A stretch of 39,099 bases of DNA from a virus, in the IMG/VR virus record IMGVR_UViG_3300035660_000034, positions 1 to 39,099 of that record; one strand, 5' to 3'. Of this stretch, positions 1-6,003 are shown piece by piece. The notes beneath the pieces are model-generated. The model saw only the letters and a program-made list of their open reading frames with translations. It made no database searches and was not told the origin of the DNA. Positions within the stretch are counted from its first letter, which is position 1. Each line of letters begins with the position of its first letter. Position numbers and translations under genes: made by a program.

Positions 1-530
1 GCGTTCGGCTTCAAGAACGCGACCCAATGCGTCTGCGCCTTCTTCCCGCTGCGGTGCCCGTATAGCGGTTTCTCTGGCGTCAGCGCCAGCACTTCTCGCA
101 ACGGTATTTCCGCCTCGCACCACTTGAAGACAAGCGTTCCGCCTGGTCGCAGGACGCGGAAGCACTCCGCGAACCCTTGCCGCAGATCGTCGCGCCATGT
201 GTCGGCAAGCAGCCCGAAATCCCATGCGATTCGCCCGGTCGCCCCAGCTCCCTTGTTGAAGTGCGGCGGATCGAAAACGACGTGCAGAAACGTGTCCGCA
301 GGAAACGGCATGTTGCGGAAGTCCGCCATCATGTCGGGGGCAACCGTCTTCGGCGTCCGACCGATCGTGCCCGGTGTGCCTACGTCAATGATCCGCGTGC
401 CCTGCCGATTGTCCACGTACAGCGCCCTTGCGTCGTGCTGGTCAAACCAGAACATCCGCGATCCGCAGCAGGCGTCCAGCACAGGCGGAAAAGCCGAACC
501 AGACGGTGGAGCATATTCGCTACCGTTCAA
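1..530 (-). CDS. SAM-dependent methyltransferase, C-terminus cut by window edge
   Basis: Class I SAM-dependent methyltransferase-like protein, probably acting on DNA. Near the N-terminus it has a DACCGSRMFWFD segment, resembling a SAM-binding motif. Mid-protein it has VVFDPPHF, a DPPx-type catalytic motif, followed by a FRVLRPGGTLVFKW strand typical of these Rossmann enzymes. The start is TTG at 528-530, because AAGGAGGT lies just upstream and an in-frame TGA excludes a longer start. It overlaps the end of the 89-residue gene by 11 bases. The 3' end runs into a GCCGAAC box at 3-9, the same arrangement as the attC-like site beside the truncated copy at 1610-1680. Substrate is unknown. Family assignment is fairly secure; the specific target is not. 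Confidence 0.85.
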   Translation of the reverse strand, partial: MNGSEYAPPSGSAFPPVLDACCGSRMFWFDQHDARALYVDNRQGTRIIDVGTPGTIGRTPKTVAPDMMADFRNMPFPADTFLHVVFDPPHFNKGAGATGRIAWDFGLLADTWRDDLRQGFAECFRVLRPGGTLVFKWCEAEIPLREVLALTPEKPLYGHRSGKKAQTHWVAFLKPN

Positions 531-550
531 TGCTCACCTCCTTGTTCTGC
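493..550 (+). other. attC-like recombination site (site 1)
   Basis: Imperfect palindrome with attC architecture. The outer box GCCGAAC (493-499) faces GTTCTGC (544-550) with 6 of 7 bases complementary. Spacers are CAGAC and TCCTT. The inner box GGTGGAGCAT (505-514) pairs with ATGCTCACC (530-538) leaving one extra G on the left arm, like the extrahelical base of attC sites. It covers the end of the 89-residue gene and the TTG start and ribosome binding site of the methyltransferase. Identification rests on geometry, not on a search. Confidence 0.6.
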
Positions 551-789
551 GCTTCCTGCCGCTTGAGCATCTCGAAGCCCTCGCGGACGACGGCCTTCAC
601 CAGGTCCATTGCCTCGCCCCGTGTCATGCCGGGCTTGACGGGCAGCTTGGTCATTTGCAGGGCCACCCATTCAACCGGGTCAATGATCTCGGCGGCCATC
701 TCCAGAAACGTGTCTGAGGCGAATGTGACGACATGTCTGCCAACAATCCGCCGCACCTTACGGGCGGCCCGTGGCGTTTTCGTTTTCAT
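520..789 (-). CDS. Hypothetical protein, 89 aa
   Basis: Small basic-then-acidic protein that I do not recognise. The N-terminus is rich in K and R (KTKTPRAARKVRR), followed by an amphipathic, mostly helical body. The ATG at 787-789 is preferred over the longer reading frame because GAGG lies 8 bases upstream and the upstream part overlaps the 67-residue gene. The last residues, QNKEVSIER, are encoded by attC-like site 1. They resemble the ending PNAEVSRER of the Mom-like gene, which also ends in such a site. This suggests the tail comes from the recombination site rather than from the protein family. Confidence 0.7.
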   Translation of the reverse strand: MKTKTPRAARKVRRIVGRHVVTFASDTFLEMAAEIIDPVEWVALQMTKLPVKPGMTRGEAMDLVKAVVREGFEMLKRQEAQNKEVSIER

Positions 790-799
790 TTGTCGGTCC

Positions 800-1003
800 T
801 CAGTTGCCTGGCAGCAGTAGGTAAGTCTGAGTCGGTTTGTCCGGGCGCTTGTCCTGAATCCAGCCGTCCGGGCGCGGCTCGCACTTCTCCTCGATCTTAA
901 TTTCTTTGGCATCCAGCAAGACTTGCTCGCTACAGCAGCGGTATGCAACCTGCAAGCCCTGGGGCTGCATCTGTAAAAAAGCAATCAGTTCGGCTACGGT
1001 CAT
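800..1003 (-). CDS. Hypothetical small phage protein, 67 aa
   Basis: Short protein starting MTVAELIAFLQMQPQGLQVAY. This pattern (a helix, then a 'how many percent are valued' type strand) is common in small uncharacterised phage early proteins. Two adjacent Cys and a C-terminal stretch of polar residues are visible; no known catalytic motif is seen. GGAG sits 4 bases before the ATG. The start lies 20 bases after attC-like site 2, as the first gene of a cassette would. It is 10 bases upstream of the next gene in the same operon. Function unknown. Confidence 0.75.
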   Translation of the reverse strand: MTVAELIAFLQMQPQGLQVAYRCCSEQVLLDAKEIKIEEKCEPRPDGWIQDKRPDKPTQTYLLLPGN

Positions 1004-1023
1004 CTCATTTCTCCAATGTCGGC

Positions 1024-1084
1024 GCCTAACCCGTCGGTCAACCTCGCCCTTCGCTACGCTCGCCGGTTATCTCAACCGTTCGCA
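1024..1084 (+). other. attC-like recombination site (site 2)
   Basis: Outer boxes are GCCTAAC (1024-1030) and GTTCGCA (1078-1084), with 4 of 7 complementary. The left box fits the RYYYAAC consensus, and read on the minus strand it is a canonical GTTRRRY. Spacers are CCGTC and TCAACC, the 5/6 lengths usual for attC. Inner boxes GGTCAACC and GGTTATC pair with one extra C on the left arm. It sits exactly at the 3' end of the 141-residue gene, whose stop codon is inside it. Confidence 0.55.
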
Positions 1085-1497
1085 TACGGATCAAGGCCAA
1101 GGTGCTTCATGTCGCGTTCGTACTGCTGGCGGACCTGCGCGGCCTCTCGGTCCCGGCACGCCGGGCAGTACCCGCTCCGCACGGCGTTCTCAAAGTCGGG
1201 GTGCGTGGTGCCGTATGTCATGTGTTCGGTTCCGTCCGGCGCGAGTCGGCGGATTTCAGACGGCGCCACGCAGCCCCGGCATACCGGCTCGTCGGGGAAC
1301 GCCTCCCATATCTCAACGCTGCTCACCGTGCCGCAGATGTTCCCGCGTTGCGCCAGCAGAGCGCGGGAGGCGTCATTTTCGCTGGCCAGTCCGCGCACGT
1401 ACTTGACCCGCCGACCGTCGCGGTGCGCGAAGACGACGATATGCGTCCGCTCCGGTGTCGGCGGCCAGATCGAAGAAATGCGAACAATCTCTTCCAT
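1072..1497 (-). CDS. Putative zinc-binding protein, 141 aa
   Basis: Unrecognised protein with two CxxC pairs (VCRGC near residue 84 and YCPAC near residue 119) that could bind one zinc ion. The N-terminal half has alternating strands including RTHIVVFAHRDGRRVKYVRG. The ATG at 1495-1497 is chosen because GGAAGGT precedes it; the longer in-frame reading would cross attC-like site 3. The gene is bracketed by attC-like sites 2 and 3, with the stop codon inside site 2, so it has the layout of a mobile gene cassette. No enzymatic motif seen. Function unknown. Confidence 0.75.
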   Translation of the reverse strand: MEEIVRISSIWPPTPERTHIVVFAHRDGRRVKYVRGLASENDASRALLAQRGNICGTVSSVEIWEAFPDEPVCRGCVAPSEIRRLAPDGTEHMTYGTTHPDFENAVRSGYCPACRDREAAQVRQQYERDMKHLGLDPYANG

Positions 1498-1562
1498 GCT
1501 ACCTTCCCTCCGCGCTTCGTGCATGATGATGTCCCTCCCATTGACAATCTGGATCGAAGCCA

Positions 1563-1616
1563 GCCGAACAAGAGCATGGAGCGCGACTCGCTCGCGGCTC
1601 ATGCTCGACGTTCGGC
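1563..1616 (+). other. attC-like recombination site (site 3)
   Basis: The best-formed site. GCCGAAC (1563-1569) and GTTCGGC (1610-1616) are perfect complements. Spacers are AAGA and TCGAC. The inner box GCATGGAGC (1574-1582) pairs with GCTCATGC (1597-1604) with a single extra G on the left arm. The centre is GC-rich and can pair further. The total of 54 nt is close to the shortest known attC sites. It lies between a methyltransferase remnant and the start of the 141-residue gene. Confidence 0.65.
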
Positions 1617-1680
1617 TTCAAGAACGCGATCCAGTGCGTCTGCATGGTCTTGCCGCTCTTGTGCCCGAAAAGCGGAGGTA
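1610..1680 (-). pseudogene. Remnant of a second methyltransferase gene, 3' end only
   Basis: The minus strand reads PPLFGHKSGKTMQTHWIAF followed by LKPN, which aligns with KPLYGHRSGKKAQTHWVAF plus LKPN at the end of the methyltransferase at 1-530. The nucleotide match is visible from 1609 onward against the first ~65 bases of the window. Only about 25 codons remain, with no start codon or catalytic motif, so this is not functional. It runs directly into attC-like site 3. Confidence 0.75.
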
Positions 1681-1767
1681 CTGGAGACAACCTGAAGGGG
1701 GCCAAGGCCGGTCCAGCGTCTAAATCTCCTATCCCAAACCCACGTTCATCCCTATCAAAAGCCTAAT

Positions 1768-1880
1768 GGCCATTCTTTCGCGTTCCTTGCGGTCCAGCAT
1801 GGCCTGTTCGCTGAAACCGCCCCAACATACCGGCGGCCCCGAGATAGCCCCGCAGGAGCGAACGCTGCGCATTGGCGGCC
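1768..1880 (-). pseudogene. Fragment of the internal virion protein gene
   Basis: On the minus strand this 113-nt stretch matches 26964-27075 of the glycine-rich virion gene with about six substitutions and one single-base insertion. The insertion breaks the reading frame. There is no start or stop belonging to it. It is a displaced piece of a late gene inside the early operon, inverted relative to its source. Confidence 0.85.
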
Positions 1881-1897
1881 ATAATCTGAAGTGGGGG

Positions 1898-2749
1898 TCA
1901 TATCAATTCTACCCCGAATTTATCGGTTTTTTGTTTCTCGCATTGTGCATTAGGTTTATCTTCGGCATCATCTGGTTCTTCGCCCCGCAACGACTTCGCC
2001 ATCGGAGAGTTCCCGAATCCCATGGATTCGAGTTGCGCGAGGTCGTCCTGCACCGAGGACTGGGCCGGCACCATGGGCAAAACTGGATGGCGCCGTTCCC
2101 AGGTCCGGACCGCGGCATGCCAGTTCTTCATCGGGTTTTTACCGATGAGCCAGCCTTTGGATTCGTAGAAGTCCCGAAACATCTGCGCGTCAACCGCGTT
2201 TTTTCGTTCCAAGCAGTAGGCTTTTATTTCTTCGAGATTTGGTTTTTTGAAGACAGCACTCCCCTTGGGGGGAGCTTTAATTTTAGGCAGTTTTAAAATT
2301 AAAGCGGGGGGGCAGTTGTTGGCAAGGGGCAAGGGGCAAGGGGCAAAGGGCAAAGGGCAAGGGGCAACGGCGGGACTAACATGTCTGGACTTGTCTGGAC
2401 TTGTCGGAGACATATTTCCTTCATAAACTGAGAGCCTGTTGCGACTTAGGTACTTTTGGACACCGCCGTCAGCATGGCCTTTCCAATCGTGAATGACGAG
2501 GCGGACTTGTTCGGACTTGTCGAGCCACCGACAGTCAGTAAGGGCGGCGATCAGTGTGGTGGCGTCCTTGTCCCAACCGATACCCCGCGCGATGTCGGCG
2601 TCGGTAAACCTGCCGATGTCCCCCCTGGGGGTATATTTAGCTGCCCAATGCCAGAGGGCTTCAAGAATACCCACGGCTTGGTACTTGGGAATTTTGAGTA
2701 CATCCATCAAGGCGAGAGTTTTGGGGTGTTCTGGAGTTCCCCTCTTCAT
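1898..2749 (-). CDS. Replication initiator / replisome organiser-like protein
   Basis: A 283-residue protein likely to bind the phage origin and recruit the host helicase. The N-terminus (MKRGTPEHPKTLALMD, then LEALWHWAAKYTPRGDIGRF and a GWD segment) and the LVIHDWKGHAD motif match winged-helix phage replication proteins. The C-terminus has FRDFYESKGWLIGKNPMKNW, typical of such proteins. The middle is a low-complexity Pro/Leu-rich linker encoded by copy A of the composite repeat (2232-2417), with ACAAGTCC iterons inside the gene as in lambda O. The ATG at 2747-2749 has GGGAGGT upstream. Longer in-frame readings are rejected because they run through the endonuclease gene's 3' end. Confidence 0.8.
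   Translation of the reverse strand: MKRGTPEHPKTLALMDVLKIPKYQAVGILEALWHWAAKYTPRGDIGRFTDADIARGIGWDKDATTLIAALTDCRWLDKSEQVRLVIHDWKGHADGGVQKYLSRNRLSVYEGNMSPTSPDKSRHVSPAVAPCPLPFAPCPLPLANNCPPALILKLPKIKAPPKGSAVFKKPNLEEIKAYCLERKNAVDAQMFRDFYESKGWLIGKNPMKNWHAAVRTWERRHPVLPMVPAQSSVQDDLAQLESMGFGNSPMAKSLRGEEPDDAEDKPNAQCEKQKTDKFGVELI
2232..2417 (-). repeat. Composite origin-like repeat, copy A (inside the initiator gene)
   Basis: Read on the minus strand: two ACAAGTCC iterons, a run of CCCCTTG/CCCTTTG heptamers, a C-tract, then a perfect 12-bp inverted repeat GCTTTAATTTTA / TAAAATTAAAGC with an 8-nt loop, then a short C-tract. Two further ACAAGTCC copies lie at about 2505-2522. Copy B (9707-9909) is nearly identical in the opposite orientation and has one more 21-nt iteron unit. 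Iterons plus an AT-rich palindrome inside an initiator gene resemble a lambdoid origin. Confidence 0.75.
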
Positions 2750-2844
2750 TGCGGCATTACCTCCCTCTCCATTCCAGTTCGGGCCTGGCTCGTTCGGCGG
2801 CGCCTCCGGCGGCGCCTGCGGGCAACCGCGGGCGGGCGAATGTT

Positions 2845-3195
2845 CTACATCTTGCCCCAGCAGACGCCAGAGATGTTCCCGCAAGCGCACCGCAAAATGG
2901 AAAACGACTGTAGGTCCCGGATGCAGGTTGCCCATTCCTGCGTAGCATAACGCAGGACATGCCAACCCATCATTTCAGCCATCCGGTACTTCTCCATATC
3001 GGCCAGGTATCCTTTCCCCCGGACGTGCCGGCCGCGGCCTCGGCGCCCACCCCAAATACCGCCCTCAATCTCGACGGCGAGTTTCTGGTAAGGCCAGGCA
3101 AAATCGAAGCGCCATTTTCGAATCTCATGGAACCTATATTCGGGAATGGGTCTTTGGATCCCGGCGGCCTCGAAAACTTCAGGTGTGAGTTCCAC
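2845..3195 (-). CDS. PD-(D/E)XK-like endonuclease
   Basis: A 116-residue protein resembling small phage Vsr/VRR-type nucleases. Visible signature: HEIRKWRFDFAWP, then LAVEIEGG, then a GRHVRGKGY loop and DMEKYRMAEMMGWHVLRYA. The Asp of RFDF and the Glu pair of EIEGG are the likely metal ligands; the usual Lys after the Glu pair is not obvious. A resolvase or repair nuclease role would fit its place beside recT and the replication gene, but that is inference. Start is GTG at 3193-3195 with AAGGA upstream. The last ~12 codons contain an 18-nt stretch identical to the start of the late gene at 19839, so the C-terminus may be altered. Confidence 0.8.
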   Translation of the reverse strand: MELTPEVFEAAGIQRPIPEYRFHEIRKWRFDFAWPYQKLAVEIEGGIWGGRRGRGRHVRGKGYLADMEKYRMAEMMGWHVLRYATQEWATCIRDLQSFSILRCACGNISGVCWGKM

Positions 3196-3526
3196 GTTCC
3201 CATCCTTTCAGGGCAGTTATTAAGTAATCCTTAATAACTGTCGGGTGTGAGGTGTAAACCGCGCAAACCTCGCCACTCACGCGGAATCTGTTTTCCTGTG
3301 CGTCGTCTGTATCCTCGGAAACTATGACCTCGGCATCTTTGCCTCCGACTATCGAGTAATCCGCGTTGAAGGCCGCGTTGAAGGAATCGGCCCATTCGGC
3401 CCATTTCTCAGCGGCGGTTTCCGCTGAAGGAGCCAGTATGATGTGGCCGTCTTCCTTCTTCTGTCCAGGGCGCCACACGCGCCAAGCAAAAAGTCCGGCC
3501 GCCATCTCCCCATGTCTCGCCTCCAT
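3179..3526 (-). CDS. Hypothetical protein, 115 aa
   Basis: I do not recognise this protein. It is acidic, with a WRVWRPGQKKEDG turn near the N-terminus, a helix AETAAEKWAEWADSFNAAF, then strands ending in KDYLITALKGW. It looks like a small soluble early protein. The start is ATG at 3524-3526, overlapping the stop of the 266-residue gene as TAATG with GGAG upstream, which points to translational coupling. Its 3' end overlaps the GTG start of the endonuclease by 17 bases. A perfect 11-bp inverted repeat lies within its last codons. Confidence 0.7.
   Translation of the reverse strand: MEARHGEMAAGLFAWRVWRPGQKKEDGHIILAPSAETAAEKWAEWADSFNAAFNADYSIVGGKDAEVIVSEDTDDAQENRFRVSGEVCAVYTSHPTVIKDYLITALKGWERGTHT
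3214..3240. repeat. Perfect 11-bp inverted repeat in coding sequence
   Basis: CAGTTATTAAG and CTTAATAACTG separated by 5 bases. It lies in the last codons of the 115-residue gene, just upstream of the endonuclease start. It could be a protein-binding site or an mRNA hairpin controlling the next gene; the sequence alone does not decide. Confidence 0.7.
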
Positions 3527-4326
3527 TATAATTTTTCTCCTATCCTTTCCTCGATCCATGAAAGTTGCATGACTCGTTCGGCAACATGCGCGGCCCGTGC
3601 TCTTTCATCCTCTATGGATGAAGCGCGTTCTGCCGCAGCACATGTGGCCATATCCGCCGCCAGCACTGCCGCATGGGTCACCTCTCTGCTCGCTACTCGT
3701 TCCGCCACTCGCTCCGCTCGTTCCGCCCATGTACTTCCGCGAGATCGTTCCGCACACCAGCGCGCATAAGCAATCATATCTCCACGGTCCCATCTCAATT
3801 TTCGCGTGAATCTGAACGACCGGCAGAAAAAATCCCCGGCCGCATCCTTTAGTTCGCGAGGTTCAACCTCCCATAATTCGGTTCCACACCACTTAGACAC
3901 CTGCTTGGCGGACAGGACAGAAAATGCATTTCTGCTCGGAATCAGACTGCCCACAATATCCGGTTGCCATCCATCCATGACATAACTCCCATATCCATAG
4001 ACTGGCCATCCGCCCGCCGTCCATTTGTAGTATTTCATCATCGCGCGCCGCCGCTCAAGTGCGTTGGATGTCCGGTTCAATGCGTATTGGATTTTCGCGT
4101 CCATGCCAAGAAGATTGTGGACTACGTCTTCCGGCGTGGTCGGGCGGCACATGGTCTCGACGACACGCCCCTTGACCTCGCCCCAGCAGATGTCCGTCAC
4201 GTTGTCATCCCATCCGTCCTCGGCATCGTCGCGGTCCATGTCCAGCGCCTTCTCGGCGCGGGCCTTGGCTCCTGCTGGCGTCTCGTGAAACTTGAAACCG
4301 CCTTCGTGGTCGTAGCTGAAGAACAT
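3526..4326 (-). CDS. Hypothetical protein with Ala/Glu-rich C-terminal helix, 266 aa
   Basis: Unrecognised overall. The N-terminal ~75 residues (MFFSYDHEGGFKFHETPAGA, then an acidic helix, VTDICWGEV) look like a small stand-alone phage protein family. The middle (about 100-190) is Trp- and Tyr-rich and may be a separate domain. The last ~70 residues are a repetitive Ala/Arg/Glu helix (AERAERVAERVASREV), which probably forms a long helix or coiled coil. The ATG at 4324-4326 has GGAG upstream. The gene sits between recT and the 115-residue gene in the same operon, 35 bases after the recT stop. Function unknown. Confidence 0.7.
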   Translation of the reverse strand: MFFSYDHEGGFKFHETPAGAKARAEKALDMDRDDAEDGWDDNVTDICWGEVKGRVVETMCRPTTPEDVVHNLLGMDAKIQYALNRTSNALERRRAMMKYYKWTAGGWPVYGYGSYVMDGWQPDIVGSLIPSRNAFSVLSAKQVSKWCGTELWEVEPRELKDAAGDFFCRSFRFTRKLRWDRGDMIAYARWCAERSRGSTWAERAERVAERVASREVTHAAVLAADMATCAAAERASSIEDERARAAHVAERVMQLSWIEERIGEKL

Positions 4327-4361
4327 GCTCACTCTCCTTCCGTGCGCGACCCCATTCCCGA

Positions 4362-5219
4362 CTATCCCAGCGGGACCTGTTCGTCCCCGGCGCCCCACTC
4401 CTTATCGAATCTCTTTTTCAACTCGGCGTCCAGAGTCAGATTATCCGGAACGTTCGCCAACCTTTGCGTAAGCGTTTCTCCTGCTGATAGTTTTCGTTCT
4501 TCGGCTTTCCATTCGGCCTCCTGGGCTTCCTCGATACTTATGGCTTGGTCCAGAGCCGGCGAGAGTTGAAGCATCTTGCAGATAATGCGAATCGGTTTGG
4601 ATTTTGCCATGGCTTCCCAACCGCCCACGGCCTGCCAGGGGCTGAACTTGCCTTTTTTCTCGGCCATGTTCATCCGGCGCCGTTCTTCGATTTCCTCGAA
4701 CGTCATCACGTGGAACACCGGAGGGCCACTCTTTAGGTTGCACAGTGCCCAAACATACGTAACCTGCGCGTCTTTTTTGAATTTTGGTTTATGCCTCAAG
4801 AACGGCGTTGTCCCGTATTCAAATTCAAACTCATCTCCCGCCGTCACGATACCAGCCGTGAACGATGCCACCCGGTCGCTCATGTATGCCAGGTGCATCA
4901 GACCGCGATAGCCGACTTGATAGCAGACCTTGCCTTCGCGCGGGATCAGATAGGCATGGCCCAAATTCTTTTCAAGGCTTAGCCCCACGATTGCCGCATT
5001 CACGGCGGCCACGCAGAGACTGGTTCTGTCGAGTTCGAGTAGATATTGATTGTCGTTGCAGACGTTGATGAGGTTCTGAATGAATTTGGCCACGGCATCG
5101 TCTGACCCCAGTATGACCCGAAAGCGAGTCATCCATTCAGGAGTGAAAGTGGCTTTAATGGCGCTTGCGATGACATTCGGGCTGGGCCTCCAGGTTTCGT
5201 CAGGCCACGTCGTCGTCAC
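4362..5219 (-). CDS. recT: RecT-family single-strand annealing protein
   Basis: A 285-residue protein that coats and anneals single-stranded DNA in phage recombination. RecT signatures are clear: LSLEKNLGHAYLIPREGKV, then QVGYRGLMHLAYMSD and FEFEYGTTPFLRHKP, followed by YVWALC and FSPWQAVGGWEAMAKS-type segments. It pairs functionally with the YqaJ exonuclease at 8374-9267, although several genes lie between. The start is GTG at 5217-5219 with AGGAGG 7 bases upstream. The last 11 codons are a copy of a segment from the exonuclease gene (35 identical bases), so the natural C-terminus has been replaced or extended. Confidence 0.93.
   Translation of the reverse strand: MTTTWPDETWRPSPNVIASAIKATFTPEWMTRFRVILGSDDAVAKFIQNLINVCNDNQYLLELDRTSLCVAAVNAAIVGLSLEKNLGHAYLIPREGKVCYQVGYRGLMHLAYMSDRVASFTAGIVTAGDEFEFEYGTTPFLRHKPKFKKDAQVTYVWALCNLKSGPPVFHVMTFEEIEERRRMNMAEKKGKFSPWQAVGGWEAMAKSKPIRIICKMLQLSPALDQAISIEEAQEAEWKAEERKLSAGETLTQRLANVPDNLTLDAELKKRFDKEWGAGDEQVPLG
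4363..4397. repeat. 35-nt direct repeat, copy in recT
   Basis: Identical over 35 bases to 8882-8916 and read in the same frame (GAGDEQVPLG) in both genes. Here it forms the end of recT and supplies its TAG stop. In the exonuclease gene it continues into the conserved YYLQCQHN segment, so the exonuclease copy is probably the source. Confidence 0.9.
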
Positions 5220-5241
5220 GGTCAACCTCCTCTTGTTCGGC
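5220..5241 (+). other. Possible half attC-like site upstream of recT
   Basis: GGTCAACC at 5220-5227 and GTTCGGC at 5235-5241, separated by 7 bases. They resemble the right half of the attC-like sites. No matching left half is found nearby. It lies between the stop of the Cys-rich gene and the recT start and includes the recT ribosome binding site. Weak evidence. Confidence 0.25.
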
Positions 5242-5250
5242 TTGATGCTT

Positions 5251-6003
5251 CTAGCCCGCGCATCCAGTGCGTCCTTCCGCCGACGCCTTGCGTTCAGCCG
5301 CAGCGCGGTTGCGTGCGCAGGTCTTGGAATCCACCGGGTAGTGCAAGTCTCCATCTTTGGGGGACACGTTTACACCGTGTGCCGAGTCCCACAGTATGCG
5401 CACCACCCGCACTTGTAACGGTGGCAGGTATCCGACCCAGTGCGCTCCGCAGTTACAGTACCAAGAGACGTGTTCCAGCGAACTGGCGTCAGCCGGTCGC
5501 GTTGGTTGTTGAGTTTGAGCGTCATTGGCGGCTGACTCCCGCCGCTGAGTTCCGCCGTTGGAACGACGCGCCATGTCCCCGTCAACAACCACCTCCTGCG
5601 TTGGCGTGAGGTTTCCGGCCCAGCCGGAGAAACACGCCAGCACAGGAATCCCCGCTCGCTCTACCGCGTCCATTGCCGCCCGGCGCGGCGGCGAGTCGAA
5701 TCCTTCCGGCAGTTGTGCGTCCATCGGCACGACAATTTTGCAATCCCATATCTTGTACTTCATCGCCAGCGGCGTCATGCAGCCACCGTCCCCTCCGCAT
5801 TCCTCGCAGTCTGGGCCGCACTTGCGGCGCGCGGCGGGCACACATGTCCGCGTGCAGTTGTCGCACGGCATCAGGTCGGGCGCTTCGCATCCGCACGATT
5901 CGTTACACAGTCCAGTTGCGCCCACGCGCTTCAGGTGTTCCCCCACGACGTCTTGGACGGTGGCGTTGGTTGCCGAGTTCGGAGGCTGTTGGTCGCTGGT
6001 CAT
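5251..6003 (-). CDS. Cys-rich hypothetical protein, 250 aa
   Basis: Unrecognised, but its segments look like a conserved phage family. A Cys cluster at about residues 33-75 (GLCNESCGCEA, PCDNCTRTC, KCGPDCEECGGDGGC) probably binds two or more zinc ions. It is followed by an ordered domain with IVVPMDAQLPEGFDSPPRRA and GIPVLACFSGWAGN. The C-terminal third has YCNCGAHW and is polar. The ATG at 6001-6003 follows GGAGAGAG and overlaps the upstream gene's stop (CCATGA). It is directly upstream of recT in the operon. Function unknown. Confidence 0.75.
   Translation of the reverse strand: MTSDQQPPNSATNATVQDVVGEHLKRVGATGLCNESCGCEAPDLMPCDNCTRTCVPAARRKCGPDCEECGGDGGCMTPLAMKYKIWDCKIVVPMDAQLPEGFDSPPRRAAMDAVERAGIPVLACFSGWAGNLTPTQEVVVDGDMARRSNGGTQRRESAANDAQTQQPTRPADASSLEHVSWYCNCGAHWVGYLPPLQVRVVRILWDSAHGVNVSPKDGDLHYPVDSKTCARNRAAAERKASAEGRTGCAG

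Larger units (their letters stand above)
1498..1897. other. 400-nt gene-free region with gene remnants
   Basis: No intact gene is visible. The region holds, from left to right, the leader of the 141-residue gene, attC-like site 3, a methyltransferase 3' remnant, about 85 bases with nothing recognisable, and a 113-nt inverted copy of part of the virion gene at 26617-27651. It reads as a recombination scar between the zinc-protein gene and the replication gene. Confidence 0.7.

Noticed and set aside
28-820. Long overlapping plus-strand frames in the left 800 bases
   Set aside because: They are shadows of the minus-strand methyltransferase and the 89-residue gene, which have proper motifs and ribosome binding sites.
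1766-2296. A 176-residue plus-strand open frame
   Set aside because: It reads antisense through the virion-gene fragment and the initiator gene and has no ribosome binding site.
2792-2798. GTTCGGC considered as another attC R box
   Set aside because: No partner box or inner L boxes lie within 100 bases; the area is a GC-rich Pro-coding stretch.
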